This document shows, piece by piece, positions 26,947 to 35,605 of a DNA stretch of 64,000 bases. Each line of letters begins with the position of its first letter. The stretch's first letter is position 1. The DNA is from Ilumatobacteraceae bacterium (GTDB lineage: Bacteria; Actinomycetota; Acidimicrobiia; Acidimicrobiales; Ilumatobacteraceae): assembly GCA_021299715.1 (NCBI GenBank), contig JAJTEL010000004.1, positions 62,001 through 126,000 of the forward strand. Reading direction: 5' to 3'. The position numbers and the translations under genes were made by a program. Below the pieces are notes generated by a model, which saw nothing but the letters and a program-made list of their open reading frames with translations, searched no databases and had not been told where the DNA came from.

Positions 26947-27606
26947 ATGCCACTTCTGCCTCTTGATGCCGACCAATTGCTCACAACAACACGCGCAGTA
27001 CGAAAGCGTCTCGACTTTTCCCGCCCTGTCGATGATCAGGTCATTCGAGAATGCGTAGAAATTGCAATGCAATCGCCATCGGGGTCGAACAACATGACCA
27101 TGCAGTTCGTCATTGTTCGCGACGAACAGAAACGTAAGGCAATTGGCGACATTTATCGACAGTGTTACGACATCTATCGTTCGCTTGACGGGGTGTACAT
27201 CGGTTCCATTGACAAAGGTGGAGATCGCGAAAATCAGCAACAACAGCGGTCAGCAGCGTCGGCAGACTTTCTTGCCGACCACATGGGCGATGCTCCTGTT
27301 CTCGTTCTTGCATGCAATAAAGGCAGTCGAGTAGAGGGTGCGCCAGCAATGATGACTGCGTCCTTGATGGGAAATGTATTACCTGCCATGTGGAGCTTCA
27401 TGCTTGCTGCACGAGCACGGGGCTTAGGCACTGCGTGGACCACTGTTCACCTCATGATGGAGCAACAGGTTGCTGATGTACTTGGGATTCCCTTTGAGTC
27501 GGTACAGCAGGCGTGTTTGTCTCCGCTGGCGTACACAGTCGGCACAAATTTCTCCGCTGCATCTCGTCCACCGGCAGACAGCATTATTCACTGGGACGCG
27601 TGGTGA
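26947..27606 (+). CDS. Nitroreductase family flavoprotein
   Basis: A 219-residue protein with the FMN-binding nitroreductase fold: TTRAVRKRLDFSRPV at the start, QSPSGSNNMTMQFVIVRD (FMN/phosphate contacts), a MGNVLPAMWSFMLAARARGLGTAWTTVH helix, and a short C-terminus. Probably an NAD(P)H- or F420-dependent reductase of unknown substrate. Divergent from tesB with 22 bases between starts; its TGA overlaps the next ATG. Confidence 0.85.
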   Translation: MPLLPLDADQLLTTTRAVRKRLDFSRPVDDQVIRECVEIAMQSPSGSNNMTMQFVIVRDEQKRKAIGDIYRQCYDIYRSLDGVYIGSIDKGGDRENQQQQRSAASADFLADHMGDAPVLVLACNKGSRVEGAPAMMTASLMGNVLPAMWSFMLAARARGLGTAWTTVHLMMEQQVADVLGIPFESVQQACLSPLAYTVGTNFSAASRPPADSIIHWDAW

Positions 27607-28235
27607 TGTTGGACGCTGACCTGCGCCGTCATGCTCTTGCTGCACGCGGTTTCATGCCAGAAGACGAAGGCGATGCTTTGTATGTGGCCGCGGTAGATGC
27701 GGCGCAACATGCGCGCGGTCCGTTTTTGGAAGTGGGGTCGTACTGCGGTCGATCAACGGTGTGGTTGGGTGGTGCAGCACGTGCGGCGAAACGCACCTTG
27801 TTTGCAGTTGATCATCACATGGGAAGCGAAGAAAACCAGCCCGGCTGGGAATGGCACGAACCAGATCTTGTTGATCCTCGTACTGGACGAATGGACACTC
27901 TGGCGCAGTTTCGCTCCACCATCATTGATGCTGGATTGGCAGACGTGGTGGTCACCGTTGTTGGTGATTCGCCGGTTGTCGCACGCAGTTGGTCAACACC
28001 GCTCGCGTTCTTGTTTATTGACGGTGGTCACGGTGTAGAACCAGCAACACTTGATTACGAATTGTGGACACCACATGTTGCACTTGGTGGAACATTGGCC
28101 ATTCATGACGTGTTTCCAGATCCAGCCGATGGTGGCCGTCCGCCGTACGAGAACATTTATCTGCCTGCAATCAACAGCGGACATTTTGAGGAAATTGGCG
28201 TTACTGGTTCGTTGCGTATTTTGCGCCGTCGGTAA
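27606..28235 (+). CDS. Class I SAM-dependent methyltransferase
   Basis: A 209-residue protein with SAM motif I FLEVGSYCGRSTVWLG (about 39-54) and LFIDGGHGVEPATLDYELW, a metal-dependent (Methyltransf_24 type) pattern where Asp/His could bind a cation. Substrate unknown; homologues act on catechols or sugars. Start at ATG overlapping the nitroreductase stop; GTG one codon upstream is equally possible. Converges with the minus-strand toroid gene (3-base gap). Confidence 0.8.
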   Translation: MLDADLRRHALAARGFMPEDEGDALYVAAVDAAQHARGPFLEVGSYCGRSTVWLGGAARAAKRTLFAVDHHMGSEENQPGWEWHEPDLVDPRTGRMDTLAQFRSTIIDAGLADVVVTVVGDSPVVARSWSTPLAFLFIDGGHGVEPATLDYELWTPHVALGGTLAIHDVFPDPADGGRPPYENIYLPAINSGHFEEIGVTGSLRILRRR

Positions 28236-28238
28236 GTG

Positions 28239-29312
28239 TTACCGAACAGAAACGCTGAGATGTGCGTTTTTACGCGGCATTGGTCGCGTAAACAGAGTTG
28301 ACGCGAGAGAACCGCCACTTATTGCATCTGCCGCCATGATGATGGCCGCCGCAGTGTACGCACTGTATTCATCAGCGGGGAAGTGCACCATAGTCTTGTC
28401 TGGGTCACTTGGATACACAATGCCGGTCCAATAGGCGCCATCATCACGACGGTGCGGCATGGTCCACAACAACAGTTCACGCGCCGTGTCACGATCGCCA
28501 GCGGCGCAGTGTGCGATTGCACATTCGCTGGTTTCTGCTGCAGTCACCCATTGTTCATCGTTCACGCAGCGAACACCACGATCGTCGAGAACGAAAGTGT
28601 CCCAACTCTCTGCGAGTCGCGACTTGGCACGAATGCCGGTCATGGCGCCAGTGAGAACGGGGTAATACCAGTCCATTGCCCAACGCTCTTTCGGTTCAAA
28701 AGCGGTGAGGTCGGTCATGATGATGCGATCAATTGCATCGGCCGCTTCGGTGTACTGCGGATGTGGGTCTCCGACGAGATCTCCAATTGCCGCGCCGCAA
28801 TGAAGTGCATGTCGGATAGATGAACAGCCGGTCAGCAACGCATAGTCCCATGGCTGACCATTGACTTCGCGCGCCCAGAGAATTGTTCCGTCGTGGCGAC
28901 GCATGTTCATGACCCAGTCAAGAGCTTTACGAACCGTTGGCCACAGCGCTTTCACGGCTGCAGTGTCGCGAGTGCATAGCCAGTGCGCCCAAACGCCTAC
29001 CGCAATGTATGCGGTGACATTGGTGTCCAGTTTGTGATCTTCAATAGAACCATCTGGCATGTAGTAGTTAAACCACCAGCCGTCAGCATCTTGATTATCG
29101 GCAAGCCATTTGTATGCCGCTAACGCAGCGTCATGGCGCCCCATGATGTCGAGGGCGATTGCTGTTTCGACGTGGTTCCAAGGGTCGCAGTGACCGTTTG
29201 GATACCACGGAATCATTCCGTTTGAGAGTTGCAGGGCCTGAATGGAGTCAGCAGTTTTCTGCAGGTCTGCAGTAGTGAGAATGCCAGGAAGGTGGGGAAG
29301 TGAGTGGACCAT
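28239..29312 (-). CDS. Alpha/alpha-toroid protein (prenyltransferase- or six-hairpin glycosidase-like)
   Basis: A 357-residue soluble protein of repeated helical hairpins with regularly spaced Trp and Gly-Trp motifs (GMIPWYPNGHCDPWNHVETAIAL, ADGWWFNYYMPDG, WDYALLTGCSSIRHAL). This pattern is found in glucoamylase-like and squalene-cyclase-like toroids and is often auto-labelled prenyltransferase. The carboxylates near W-pairs suggest carbohydrate handling, consistent with the GT4 and methyltransferase genes directly upstream. Last gene of an 11-gene minus-strand run. Exact activity unknown. Confidence 0.65.
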   Translation of the reverse strand: MVHSLPHLPGILTTADLQKTADSIQALQLSNGMIPWYPNGHCDPWNHVETAIALDIMGRHDAALAAYKWLADNQDADGWWFNYYMPDGSIEDHKLDTNVTAYIAVGVWAHWLCTRDTAAVKALWPTVRKALDWVMNMRRHDGTILWAREVNGQPWDYALLTGCSSIRHALHCGAAIGDLVGDPHPQYTEAADAIDRIIMTDLTAFEPKERWAMDWYYPVLTGAMTGIRAKSRLAESWDTFVLDDRGVRCVNDEQWVTAAETSECAIAHCAAGDRDTARELLLWTMPHRRDDGAYWTGIVYPSDPDKTMVHFPADEYSAYTAAAIIMAADAISGGSLASTLFTRPMPRKNAHLSVSVR

Positions 29313-29314
29313 GA

Positions 29315-30034
29315 TTATTTCGGCTTTGTTGAGTAGACGATGAAACTCTTGCCAAGAACTGGGCTGAGCAATTTCTCTGCAACGCGTGTTGAAGCGGGGC
29401 CCTCAATGATGTCCCATTCAAGAAACTTGCGGTACTTCGTGACAAGTGGGTGGTTGTCGTTGCGTGGACCAACTGCGCACTTCAGCCACCAGTACGGTGA
29501 GTGGAGAGCGTGTGCATGATGGCTACCGCGCACCTCTAGTCCGGCTGCACGTAGTTTCGCTTTCAGTTCAGTTGCTGAATAAATGCGAACGTGTCCACCA
29601 ACACTTTTTGGTGCGTGATATTCATCTGACAACATCCAGTTGATTTTCTCCGGCCACCATGTGGGAACGGTGACGCCAAGTGAACCACCAGGTTTCAGAA
29701 CTCGGTGAAGTTCTGCGATTGCGGCAACATCATTTTGGATATGTTCCAACACTTCGGAAGTGACAACACAATCAAAGGTGTTATCTGGAAACGGAAGCCG
29801 TGTTGCATCGCCACGCAAAACTCCGCCGAAGTTTGCGGCTGGAATTTCATTTTCATAAATCATGCCGCCGAAAGTGGCGCGCGTGCCGACCACTTCGTCT
29901 TGTGCCCAGTCGAGTGCGTACACCGTTGCACCGTGTCGTGCAGCTTCGAAGGCGTGTCGACCGAACCCGGCGCCAGCGTCAAGGAAGTTATCGCCGGCAC
30001 GCAGACCTAATTTATTGAAGCGAATAGTGAGCAT
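29315..30034 (-). CDS. SAM-dependent methyltransferase of a glycan/glycolipid cluster
   Basis: A 239-residue class I methyltransferase: FLDAGAGFGRHAFEAARHG (motif I, about 18-36), ALDWAQDEV, FDCVVTSEVLEHIQNDVAAIAEL (motif II-III) and LKPGGSLGVTVPTWWPEKINW. Starts one base past the glycosyltransferase stop, which sets the ATG; the longer open frame upstream is the GT gene in another frame. Context suggests methylation of a sugar or lipid-linked saccharide. Confidence 0.82.
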   Translation of the reverse strand: MLTIRFNKLGLRAGDNFLDAGAGFGRHAFEAARHGATVYALDWAQDEVVGTRATFGGMIYENEIPAANFGGVLRGDATRLPFPDNTFDCVVTSEVLEHIQNDVAAIAELHRVLKPGGSLGVTVPTWWPEKINWMLSDEYHAPKSVGGHVRIYSATELKAKLRAAGLEVRGSHHAHALHSPYWWLKCAVGPRNDNHPLVTKYRKFLEWDIIEGPASTRVAEKLLSPVLGKSFIVYSTKPK

Positions 30035-30035
30035 G

Positions 30036-31325
30036 TCAGCCTCGCTTCGCCAACTTGGCGCGGTTGTGTGGCATGTCAAGAACTTCGCGGTACTGCTCAA
30101 CAGTGAGCTCGGCGCAGTGTCGCCAGCTCCAACGAGACACCACACGTTCACGACCAGCAGCACCAACACGCTCTCGCAAGTGAGCATCGTCGAGTCCGCG
30201 TCGAATTGCGGCGGCAAGTGCGTCTGCGTCGGCTGCAGGGCACTGCAACACTGTGTCTCCATCGGTTCCAGTGACTTCGGGAAGCGCGCCACCATCGGTA
30301 GCAACCAAACAGATTCCCGTGCTCATCGCCTCAATTGCAGGAAGGCTGAACCCCTCATACAAGCTTGGAACAACTGCAAGTTCTGCTTCTGCGTACAGTT
30401 CAACAATTCGTTCATCGGGCACTCCGGAAACGAAATCGATGAACGGTTTCAGACCTAGTGAGTCAATGAGATCCATGCTGTGACCTGGGCGGGGCTTACC
30501 AATAATGGTCAGTCGTATGTCGCGCTCGGTGCGTAGTTTTGCCATTGCTTCCAACAAGTACGACAAACCTTTCAATGCCACGTCTGCTGATGCAGTGGTG
30601 ATGAGTCGTCCTGTTTGGCGGGTGACGTGAGGAAGTGGTTTGAAGAGTTCGGGATCAACACCAACTGGCACAAGACGCATGCGGTCGCGAGAGACTCCCA
30701 TGTCTTTGTTGATGTCGTTGATGCTGTTTTCGCTAACGACAACGATGCGGGGCATTTTGCTGGCAACTTTTCCTTGCATGTCGACAAAGGAGTACCAACG
30801 CTTTAACGAACGACGCTTCCACCAGTTTGGTGCGTGGGTCATTTCCAATTCACGGTCTTTTGTAATGGGGTGATGCAGCGTGACAATGGTGGGGATTTTT
30901 TTCTCAATCTTCAAGATGTCCCACCCAAGGCACTGATTGTCATGAACAAGATGGAAATCATTTGTGCGTGTTCGAAGTTCACGGTACGCACGCTTTGAGA
31001 ACGCAAGTGGTTCAGAGAATTGACCAGTCAGGAATCGTGCTGTTTCCACAACATCCGGCCATGACTTCAATTCCCAGTATCCGGGTAGACGGCCGGGGTA
31101 CATGTCGTTGAAGATGTCGAGGCTGGGAAGCTTGTGTAATTCAATGCGATCGTCAAGCACGGGGTAGGGCTGACCACCAAAAACTTCAACACTGTGACCA
31201 AGGTCGACCAATGCTTTGGTGAGGTGGCGTGTGTACACGCCTTGACCGCCTACGTGTGGCTTGCCTCGGTACGTGAGGTACGCGAGTTGCAATGGGCCAT
31301 TGGGGTCGTAGGCAGCACCTGACAT
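30036..31325 (-). CDS. Glycosyltransferase family 4
   Basis: A 429-residue GT-B glycosyltransferase. N-terminal acceptor domain with KPHVGGQGVYTRHLTKALVDLGHSV, C-terminal nucleotide-sugar domain with PVGVDPELFKPLP, LYAEAELAVVPSLYEGFSLPAIEAM (EX7E motif) and ALPEVTGTDGDTVL. Retaining transferase of unknown donor; order GT4-methyltransferase-toroid recalls mycobacterial polymethylated glucan loci (Rv3030-Rv3032), though the third gene differs. Follows lnt by 12 bases. Confidence 0.87.
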   Translation of the reverse strand: MSGAAYDPNGPLQLAYLTYRGKPHVGGQGVYTRHLTKALVDLGHSVEVFGGQPYPVLDDRIELHKLPSLDIFNDMYPGRLPGYWELKSWPDVVETARFLTGQFSEPLAFSKRAYRELRTRTNDFHLVHDNQCLGWDILKIEKKIPTIVTLHHPITKDRELEMTHAPNWWKRRSLKRWYSFVDMQGKVASKMPRIVVVSENSINDINKDMGVSRDRMRLVPVGVDPELFKPLPHVTRQTGRLITTASADVALKGLSYLLEAMAKLRTERDIRLTIIGKPRPGHSMDLIDSLGLKPFIDFVSGVPDERIVELYAEAELAVVPSLYEGFSLPAIEAMSTGICLVATDGGALPEVTGTDGDTVLQCPAADADALAAAIRRGLDDAHLRERVGAAGRERVVSRWSWRHCAELTVEQYREVLDMPHNRAKLAKRG

Positions 31326-31337
31326 AGGCGTTGCAGG

Positions 31338-32774
31338 CTAACTGGCACCCCGTGGAATGGCTCGGTAACGACGTTGAAGAAGGGCAATGGCCCACACAAC
31401 GAGAAGCACGATATAGAACGCATTCCCCAACTGGGAGTAGGGCGTACGCCCTGAATACAAGGAAATCGTGCGTTCGATGACAGCGGACTCGCTAATGGCA
31501 GTTCGATTAAAAACTTCACCACGCGGACTGATGAACGCACTGAATCCGGTGGGTGCAGCCTGCACCACCCATCGACCTTGTTCGCGAGCACGAAGTCGCG
31601 ACGACGCAACTTGTTGCGTCTGAAGAATTGTCCATGTGTAACTAGACCCATTCGTGGGATTGATGATGAAGGTGGCACCGTCAACAACACCTTCGTTCAC
31701 TCGTCCACCAAAAAAGATTTCCCACGAAATTGCAACCGCAGCGCGTTCTTCGCCAATGTCTATCCAGCCCCGTGCATCTCCTGCGCGTGCATCGCGCGGG
31801 ACCAAGTGTGTTGGTGCTCCGACAGAAGACAGAAGTGAGCGCATCGGCATGTACTCACCAAAGGGAACACGTCGTACTTTGTCGTAGCGAGAAGAGATAA
31901 CACCATTTGGTTCAATAACTATTTGAGCGTTAGTAAATGCGTCGGGCCCTGCACTCTCGGTGATGCCCACTACTAATGGAACCTGAAGCCTCTTTGTCTC
32001 TGCTGCAAGTTCGGAGTATTCACGACTGTCTACAAACAGACCTTGGCTTGACACATTGATGACGTTTTCTGGCCACACAACTGCAGAGCGTTTGACGGAA
32101 GGCTGTAGTGATTTGGTGAGTTCAAGGTGGCGTACAAACACTTCACGAGGGTCAGTGTTAATCGCACGCGTTCCTTGGTCCCCACCGCCTTGAATGACCG
32201 TAAGAGTGAGTGTACGTCCGGTGTCAGATGTGTTGTCCCACGCGTTTGCGCAACCAATGAGCACCAGTGTGATGAGAATTGCACGCACGCGCTTGTGCGA
32301 GAGGCCAATCCAGAAAGCAACAACGGAGATAAGAATGACTCCGCCCCATGGGGATACAGATGCAAGTGGACTTTGTGATTGCGCAATTCCTAACGTTGCC
32401 AGTGGCACTCCACCGAAAGGCCACGACAATCGAATTGTCTCGGCAAGCACATGAAACACAATGAGTGCCTCCGTGTGTTGCCGTGGATTATTGAATGATG
32501 CAGCCGCTTTTGCTGCCACGCCATGGAGGCAGGCAAATAAGGCCACAGCAATGAGATAGCCCGGCGCTGTGAGAAACCACATCCACGCCATTCCTGGAAG
32601 AAACCATCCAAGAGCAAATACTGCGCCGGTTGCCAGTGGTGATTTCTCTTGGCGCTTTCGTGCGAGTGAACCGTAGATCGCGATGCCAAGAAAACTGAGT
32701 GGCCACCAACCCCACGGGGGAAGTGATGCGGCAACGAGGAGCCCTGAGGCGAACGGTGCGAGATGACGGGGCAT
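31338..32774 (-). CDS. lnt: Apolipoprotein N-acyltransferase-like protein with Ser at the nucleophile position
   Basis: A 478-residue membrane protein: about seven helices (1-185), then a nitrilase-like catalytic domain outside the membrane. The catalytic Glu (VWPEN, E236) and Lys (YDKVRRVPFGEYMP, K299) of Lnt are present, but the residue aligned with the Cys nucleophile is Ser350 (AVAISWEIFF), where Lnt usually reads I-C-y/w-E. Either a Ser-variant, or a protein without classic third-acyl transfer. Start ATG overlaps the sortase stop (TAATG). Lipoproteins and Lgt are also encoded in this window. Confidence 0.8.
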   Translation of the reverse strand: MPRHLAPFASGLLVAASLPPWGWWPLSFLGIAIYGSLARKRQEKSPLATGAVFALGWFLPGMAWMWFLTAPGYLIAVALFACLHGVAAKAAASFNNPRQHTEALIVFHVLAETIRLSWPFGGVPLATLGIAQSQSPLASVSPWGGVILISVVAFWIGLSHKRVRAILITLVLIGCANAWDNTSDTGRTLTLTVIQGGGDQGTRAINTDPREVFVRHLELTKSLQPSVKRSAVVWPENVINVSSQGLFVDSREYSELAAETKRLQVPLVVGITESAGPDAFTNAQIVIEPNGVISSRYDKVRRVPFGEYMPMRSLLSSVGAPTHLVPRDARAGDARGWIDIGEERAAVAISWEIFFGGRVNEGVVDGATFIINPTNGSSYTWTILQTQQVASSRLRAREQGRWVVQAAPTGFSAFISPRGEVFNRTAISESAVIERTISLYSGRTPYSQLGNAFYIVLLVVWAIALLQRRYRAIPRGAS

Positions 32775-33274
32775 TAACGAAGCAATGTTGCTCGCACCAC
32801 GTAGCGCTTGCTGGTGCTTCCGCGCGGGTGACAGGTAAAGAGCGTGAGTGTCGGACGTGATGTTGGGTCGACAATCCAAACATCGGTGGGTTTCACTACC
32901 AGAACTTTTTGAACGCGGTATCTGAAAGACTTTCTAGGACGACTCACTGTGATGAGGTCGCCCACCTTCATTTTTTCAATGTTGTAGAAGGGACGAGGAT
33001 TCGATGTTCGATGGCCACCGAGAACAACGTTGCCTTTACCGCCAAGAATTCCCGTACCTGGCCAATATCCCACACCGCGATCAAATTGAAGATCGGTGAC
33101 GCCTTTGTAAATAGTGGTAGAGACTTTCAGTCGAGGAATTGAAATTCTTCCCACCAGGACGAGAGTGTCGGACTTACTCGCAACGGGTGATGCATGTGTT
33201 GCAGCTACTGCTGGAGATGGCGCACATGGCAACACAAGGAGTGTCACGAGTGCGAGCAGTGCAGTTCGGCGCAT
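32774..33274 (-). CDS. Class E sortase
   Basis: A 166-residue secreted transpeptidase with an N-terminal signal/anchor (LALVTLLVLPCAPSPAVAA). Sortase hallmarks: ISIPRLKVSTTIYKGV, catalytic His in VVLGGHRTS, catalytic Cys in LTLFTCHPRGSTSKR and the following Arg. Class E enzymes anchor proteins with LAxTG-type signals to the wall; no obvious substrate gene is adjacent. Four bases after hemY and one-base overlap with lnt. Confidence 0.88.
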   Translation of the reverse strand: MRRTALLALVTLLVLPCAPSPAVAATHASPVASKSDTLVLVGRISIPRLKVSTTIYKGVTDLQFDRGVGYWPGTGILGGKGNVVLGGHRTSNPRPFYNIEKMKVGDLITVSRPRKSFRYRVQKVLVVKPTDVWIVDPTSRPTLTLFTCHPRGSTSKRYVVRATLLR

Positions 33275-33278
33275 ACGC

Positions 33279-34679
33279 CTATTGTGTCAGGCTTGCAAGG
33301 TGCGAAATGAGTGATTCGCCAGCAGCACGCGCTTGTTGCACGCAAGCAGGAATACCGATTCCTCGGTAGCTGGCACCAGCAAAAACAATTCCGGGGGCCT
33401 TTGCGCGCAAAGACTTTTCAATTTCTTCGAGTCGTTCAAAGTGATGAGGGCGATACTGCGGGAATGACTCTGCCCAGCGACTGGTGCGTACCTCTGTTGG
33501 GGTGAGATCGGCGTTGATGTGCAACTTCATATCGGCGAGTGCGAGGTTGAGCAATTTCTCGTTATCGAAGTGCATGACATCGAGGCCATCGCGACCCAGC
33601 GAAACTCGGACAATCATCGAGCCATCGGTCGGGCGCCAGTGCGCCCATTTGTTGGAACCAAACGATGCCGCGGTCACCCAGCGCTGGTCTGGTTTTGGCA
33701 CCAAGTAGCCACTACCTGTGAGGTGCGATGGCCATTGTGTTGCAGGTACCGCGAGGCTAACGAGAACAACAGAGGCGTGATCCCATTGTTTCAAGAGAGA
33801 AGCGGCATGCGAATCAACAGTATGAATGAAAGCTGCGCTCTTCTTTGCCGGCGATGCCACTGCAATTGCATCACACTGGAGTGTGTGATTTGTTGTGTGA
33901 ACGTTGTAGTGAGAACCGTGTCGCTCGATGCTTTCCACTGTTTCAGATGTGCGAATGGTTCCACCGACCGCGACAACTCTCTCAGCCAATGTCTCAATGA
34001 GCGCACCCATTCCCTTCAACGGCGACCCGAAGATAGGCAATGATGAGTTTGCATTTGCAGAGGCGTTCTTGCGAGCTTTTCCCGCGGCTATCAACATGCT
34101 GCGTTCCGATGTGAGCGCGGCGATCTGTGGGACAGCTGCAAGCGAGAAGTTGTCCGTGTCGGCGGCGTAGATACTGCCGACGAGCGGGTCCACAAGTCGT
34201 TCGTGTACCTCGTTGCCAAAACGACGACGCACGTAGTGCCCAATGGAATCTTTCGGTGTGGTGCGTGGCAGAAGTGGTTCTATTGCGGCGCGCGCCTTGC
34301 CCTTCGGCGACAATAAACGTGTAGAGGCAAATGAACGAACCTTTGCGGGAACACCAAGGAGAAGATCGCCGGGAATGGTGTGCATGCCGTTATGCCATAC
34401 ATACGCGTGTGCTCCGGTAGGAGATGTCAGTGCGGCTCCCAGACCAAGCTCGCTGGCCAACTGAGTCGCCCATGGCACTCGGGTGAGAAATGCATCGGCA
34501 CCTTCGTCTACGGCGGGTAGACCCGCAAAGGGCGATGTTCGAATGAGGCCGCCAACGCTGGGTTGCGCATCGAGAACAGTGACAGACACTGGTTCTGGCG
34601 AATCCGCAAGCACGGTGAGGGCAGTGGTGAGTCCACTGACGCCGCCACCAATCACAACGACGTGGCGAGCGTGTGTCAC
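33279..34679 (-). CDS. hemY: Coproporphyrinogen III / protoporphyrinogen IX oxidase
   Basis: A 466-residue FAD enzyme: N-terminal VVVIGGGVSGLTTAL Rossmann motif, LIRTSPFAGLPAVDEGADAFL, and C-terminal IVFAGASYRGIGIPACVQQARAAGESL typical of HemY/CgoX. Actinobacteria use the coproporphyrin-dependent route, so the likely reaction is oxidation of coproporphyrinogen III to coproporphyrin III; this is family knowledge. Translationally coupled to hemH (4-base overlap). Confidence 0.93.
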   Translation of the reverse strand: MTHARHVVVIGGGVSGLTTALTVLADSPEPVSVTVLDAQPSVGGLIRTSPFAGLPAVDEGADAFLTRVPWATQLASELGLGAALTSPTGAHAYVWHNGMHTIPGDLLLGVPAKVRSFASTRLLSPKGKARAAIEPLLPRTTPKDSIGHYVRRRFGNEVHERLVDPLVGSIYAADTDNFSLAAVPQIAALTSERSMLIAAGKARKNASANANSSLPIFGSPLKGMGALIETLAERVVAVGGTIRTSETVESIERHGSHYNVHTTNHTLQCDAIAVASPAKKSAAFIHTVDSHAASLLKQWDHASVVLVSLAVPATQWPSHLTGSGYLVPKPDQRWVTAASFGSNKWAHWRPTDGSMIVRVSLGRDGLDVMHFDNEKLLNLALADMKLHINADLTPTEVRTSRWAESFPQYRPHHFERLEEIEKSLRAKAPGIVFAGASYRGIGIPACVQQARAAGESLISHLASLTQ

Positions 34680-35605
34680 GCGTTAGCCACCATGCGCGCG
34701 AGTGATGCCATCACTTTCGCATCGTCGTTCACGCACGCGGTGCGCGCAAATGCAAGACCGTGTGTATCCGCACGATGAGCAGCTTCAATGTCGAGGTCGT
34801 ACAACACCTCAAGGTGGTCGGCCACGAAGCCGCATGCCGACACCAAGACACCATCAATGGGTTCTTCGCTTGTGCGTGTGGTGCCGATGGAGTCGATCAC
34901 TTCAAGGATGTCAGGTCCAATCCACGGTTCTGGTGTGCGTCCGGCTGACTGCCACGCAATTGACCACTGAGACCAACGTGTGAGTCCGGCGCGTTCGGCT
35001 ACCAATTCAGCGGTTGCGCGAAGTTCGTCGGGATACGGGTCGCCGCCGTCGATGATGCGTTGGGGAAGTGAGTGGGCGGTGAAGAGAACTTTGGTGCGCT
35101 CGGGGAGTGATGCCAATTTCTTTTTCATGTCGGTCGCAAGAAAATTGATGAACTCGTCGTTGCGTGCCCACGATTCAACACCCGTGACTTCAATGCCGTG
35201 TGGTGCCGCGGCCTCGCGCACGCGACCCATGTATTGACCAATGGAATACGACGAATAGTGCGGCGCAAGAACAAGACCCACAATGCGTGTAAAGCCTTGC
35301 TGAACAATTTCGGCGACTGCTTCTTCTACGAAAGGGGTTGCGTGCTTGAGGCCAAGAAACACCTGGAAGTGTCCTGGTTGAATCGCATCAAGCTCTCGTT
35401 GCAACGCATCGCGCTGATCTTCGGTGAGCTTCTTCAGCGGCGACAGTCCACCAATTGCTTCGTAGCGATTGATGAGGTCTTGGAGTGCTTCGTCTGTTGG
35501 TGGGCGTCCACGACGAATGTCGGTGTAGTAGGGAAGAATTTCTTCCTTTGTTCGGGGTGTCCCGTACGCCATTACGACGACGGCTGTGCGTTGAGCGTTG
35601 CTCAT
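34676..35605 (-). CDS. hemH: Ferrochelatase (coproporphyrin type expected)
   Basis: A 309-residue ferrochelatase: VVVMAYGTPRTKEEILPYYTDIRRGR at the start, metal-site His in VLFTAHSLPQRII, and acidic metal-path residues in PIDGVLVSACGFVADHLEVLYDLDIEA. The C-terminal Cys-containing tail is short. It inserts Fe2+ into the porphyrin. Stop overlaps hemY start and start overlaps hemE stop, each by four bases. Confidence 0.93.
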   Translation of the reverse strand: MSNAQRTAVVVMAYGTPRTKEEILPYYTDIRRGRPPTDEALQDLINRYEAIGGLSPLKKLTEDQRDALQRELDAIQPGHFQVFLGLKHATPFVEEAVAEIVQQGFTRIVGLVLAPHYSSYSIGQYMGRVREAAAPHGIEVTGVESWARNDEFINFLATDMKKKLASLPERTKVLFTAHSLPQRIIDGGDPYPDELRATAELVAERAGLTRWSQWSIAWQSAGRTPEPWIGPDILEVIDSIGTTRTSEEPIDGVLVSACGFVADHLEVLYDLDIEAAHRADTHGLAFARTACVNDDAKVMASLARMVANA

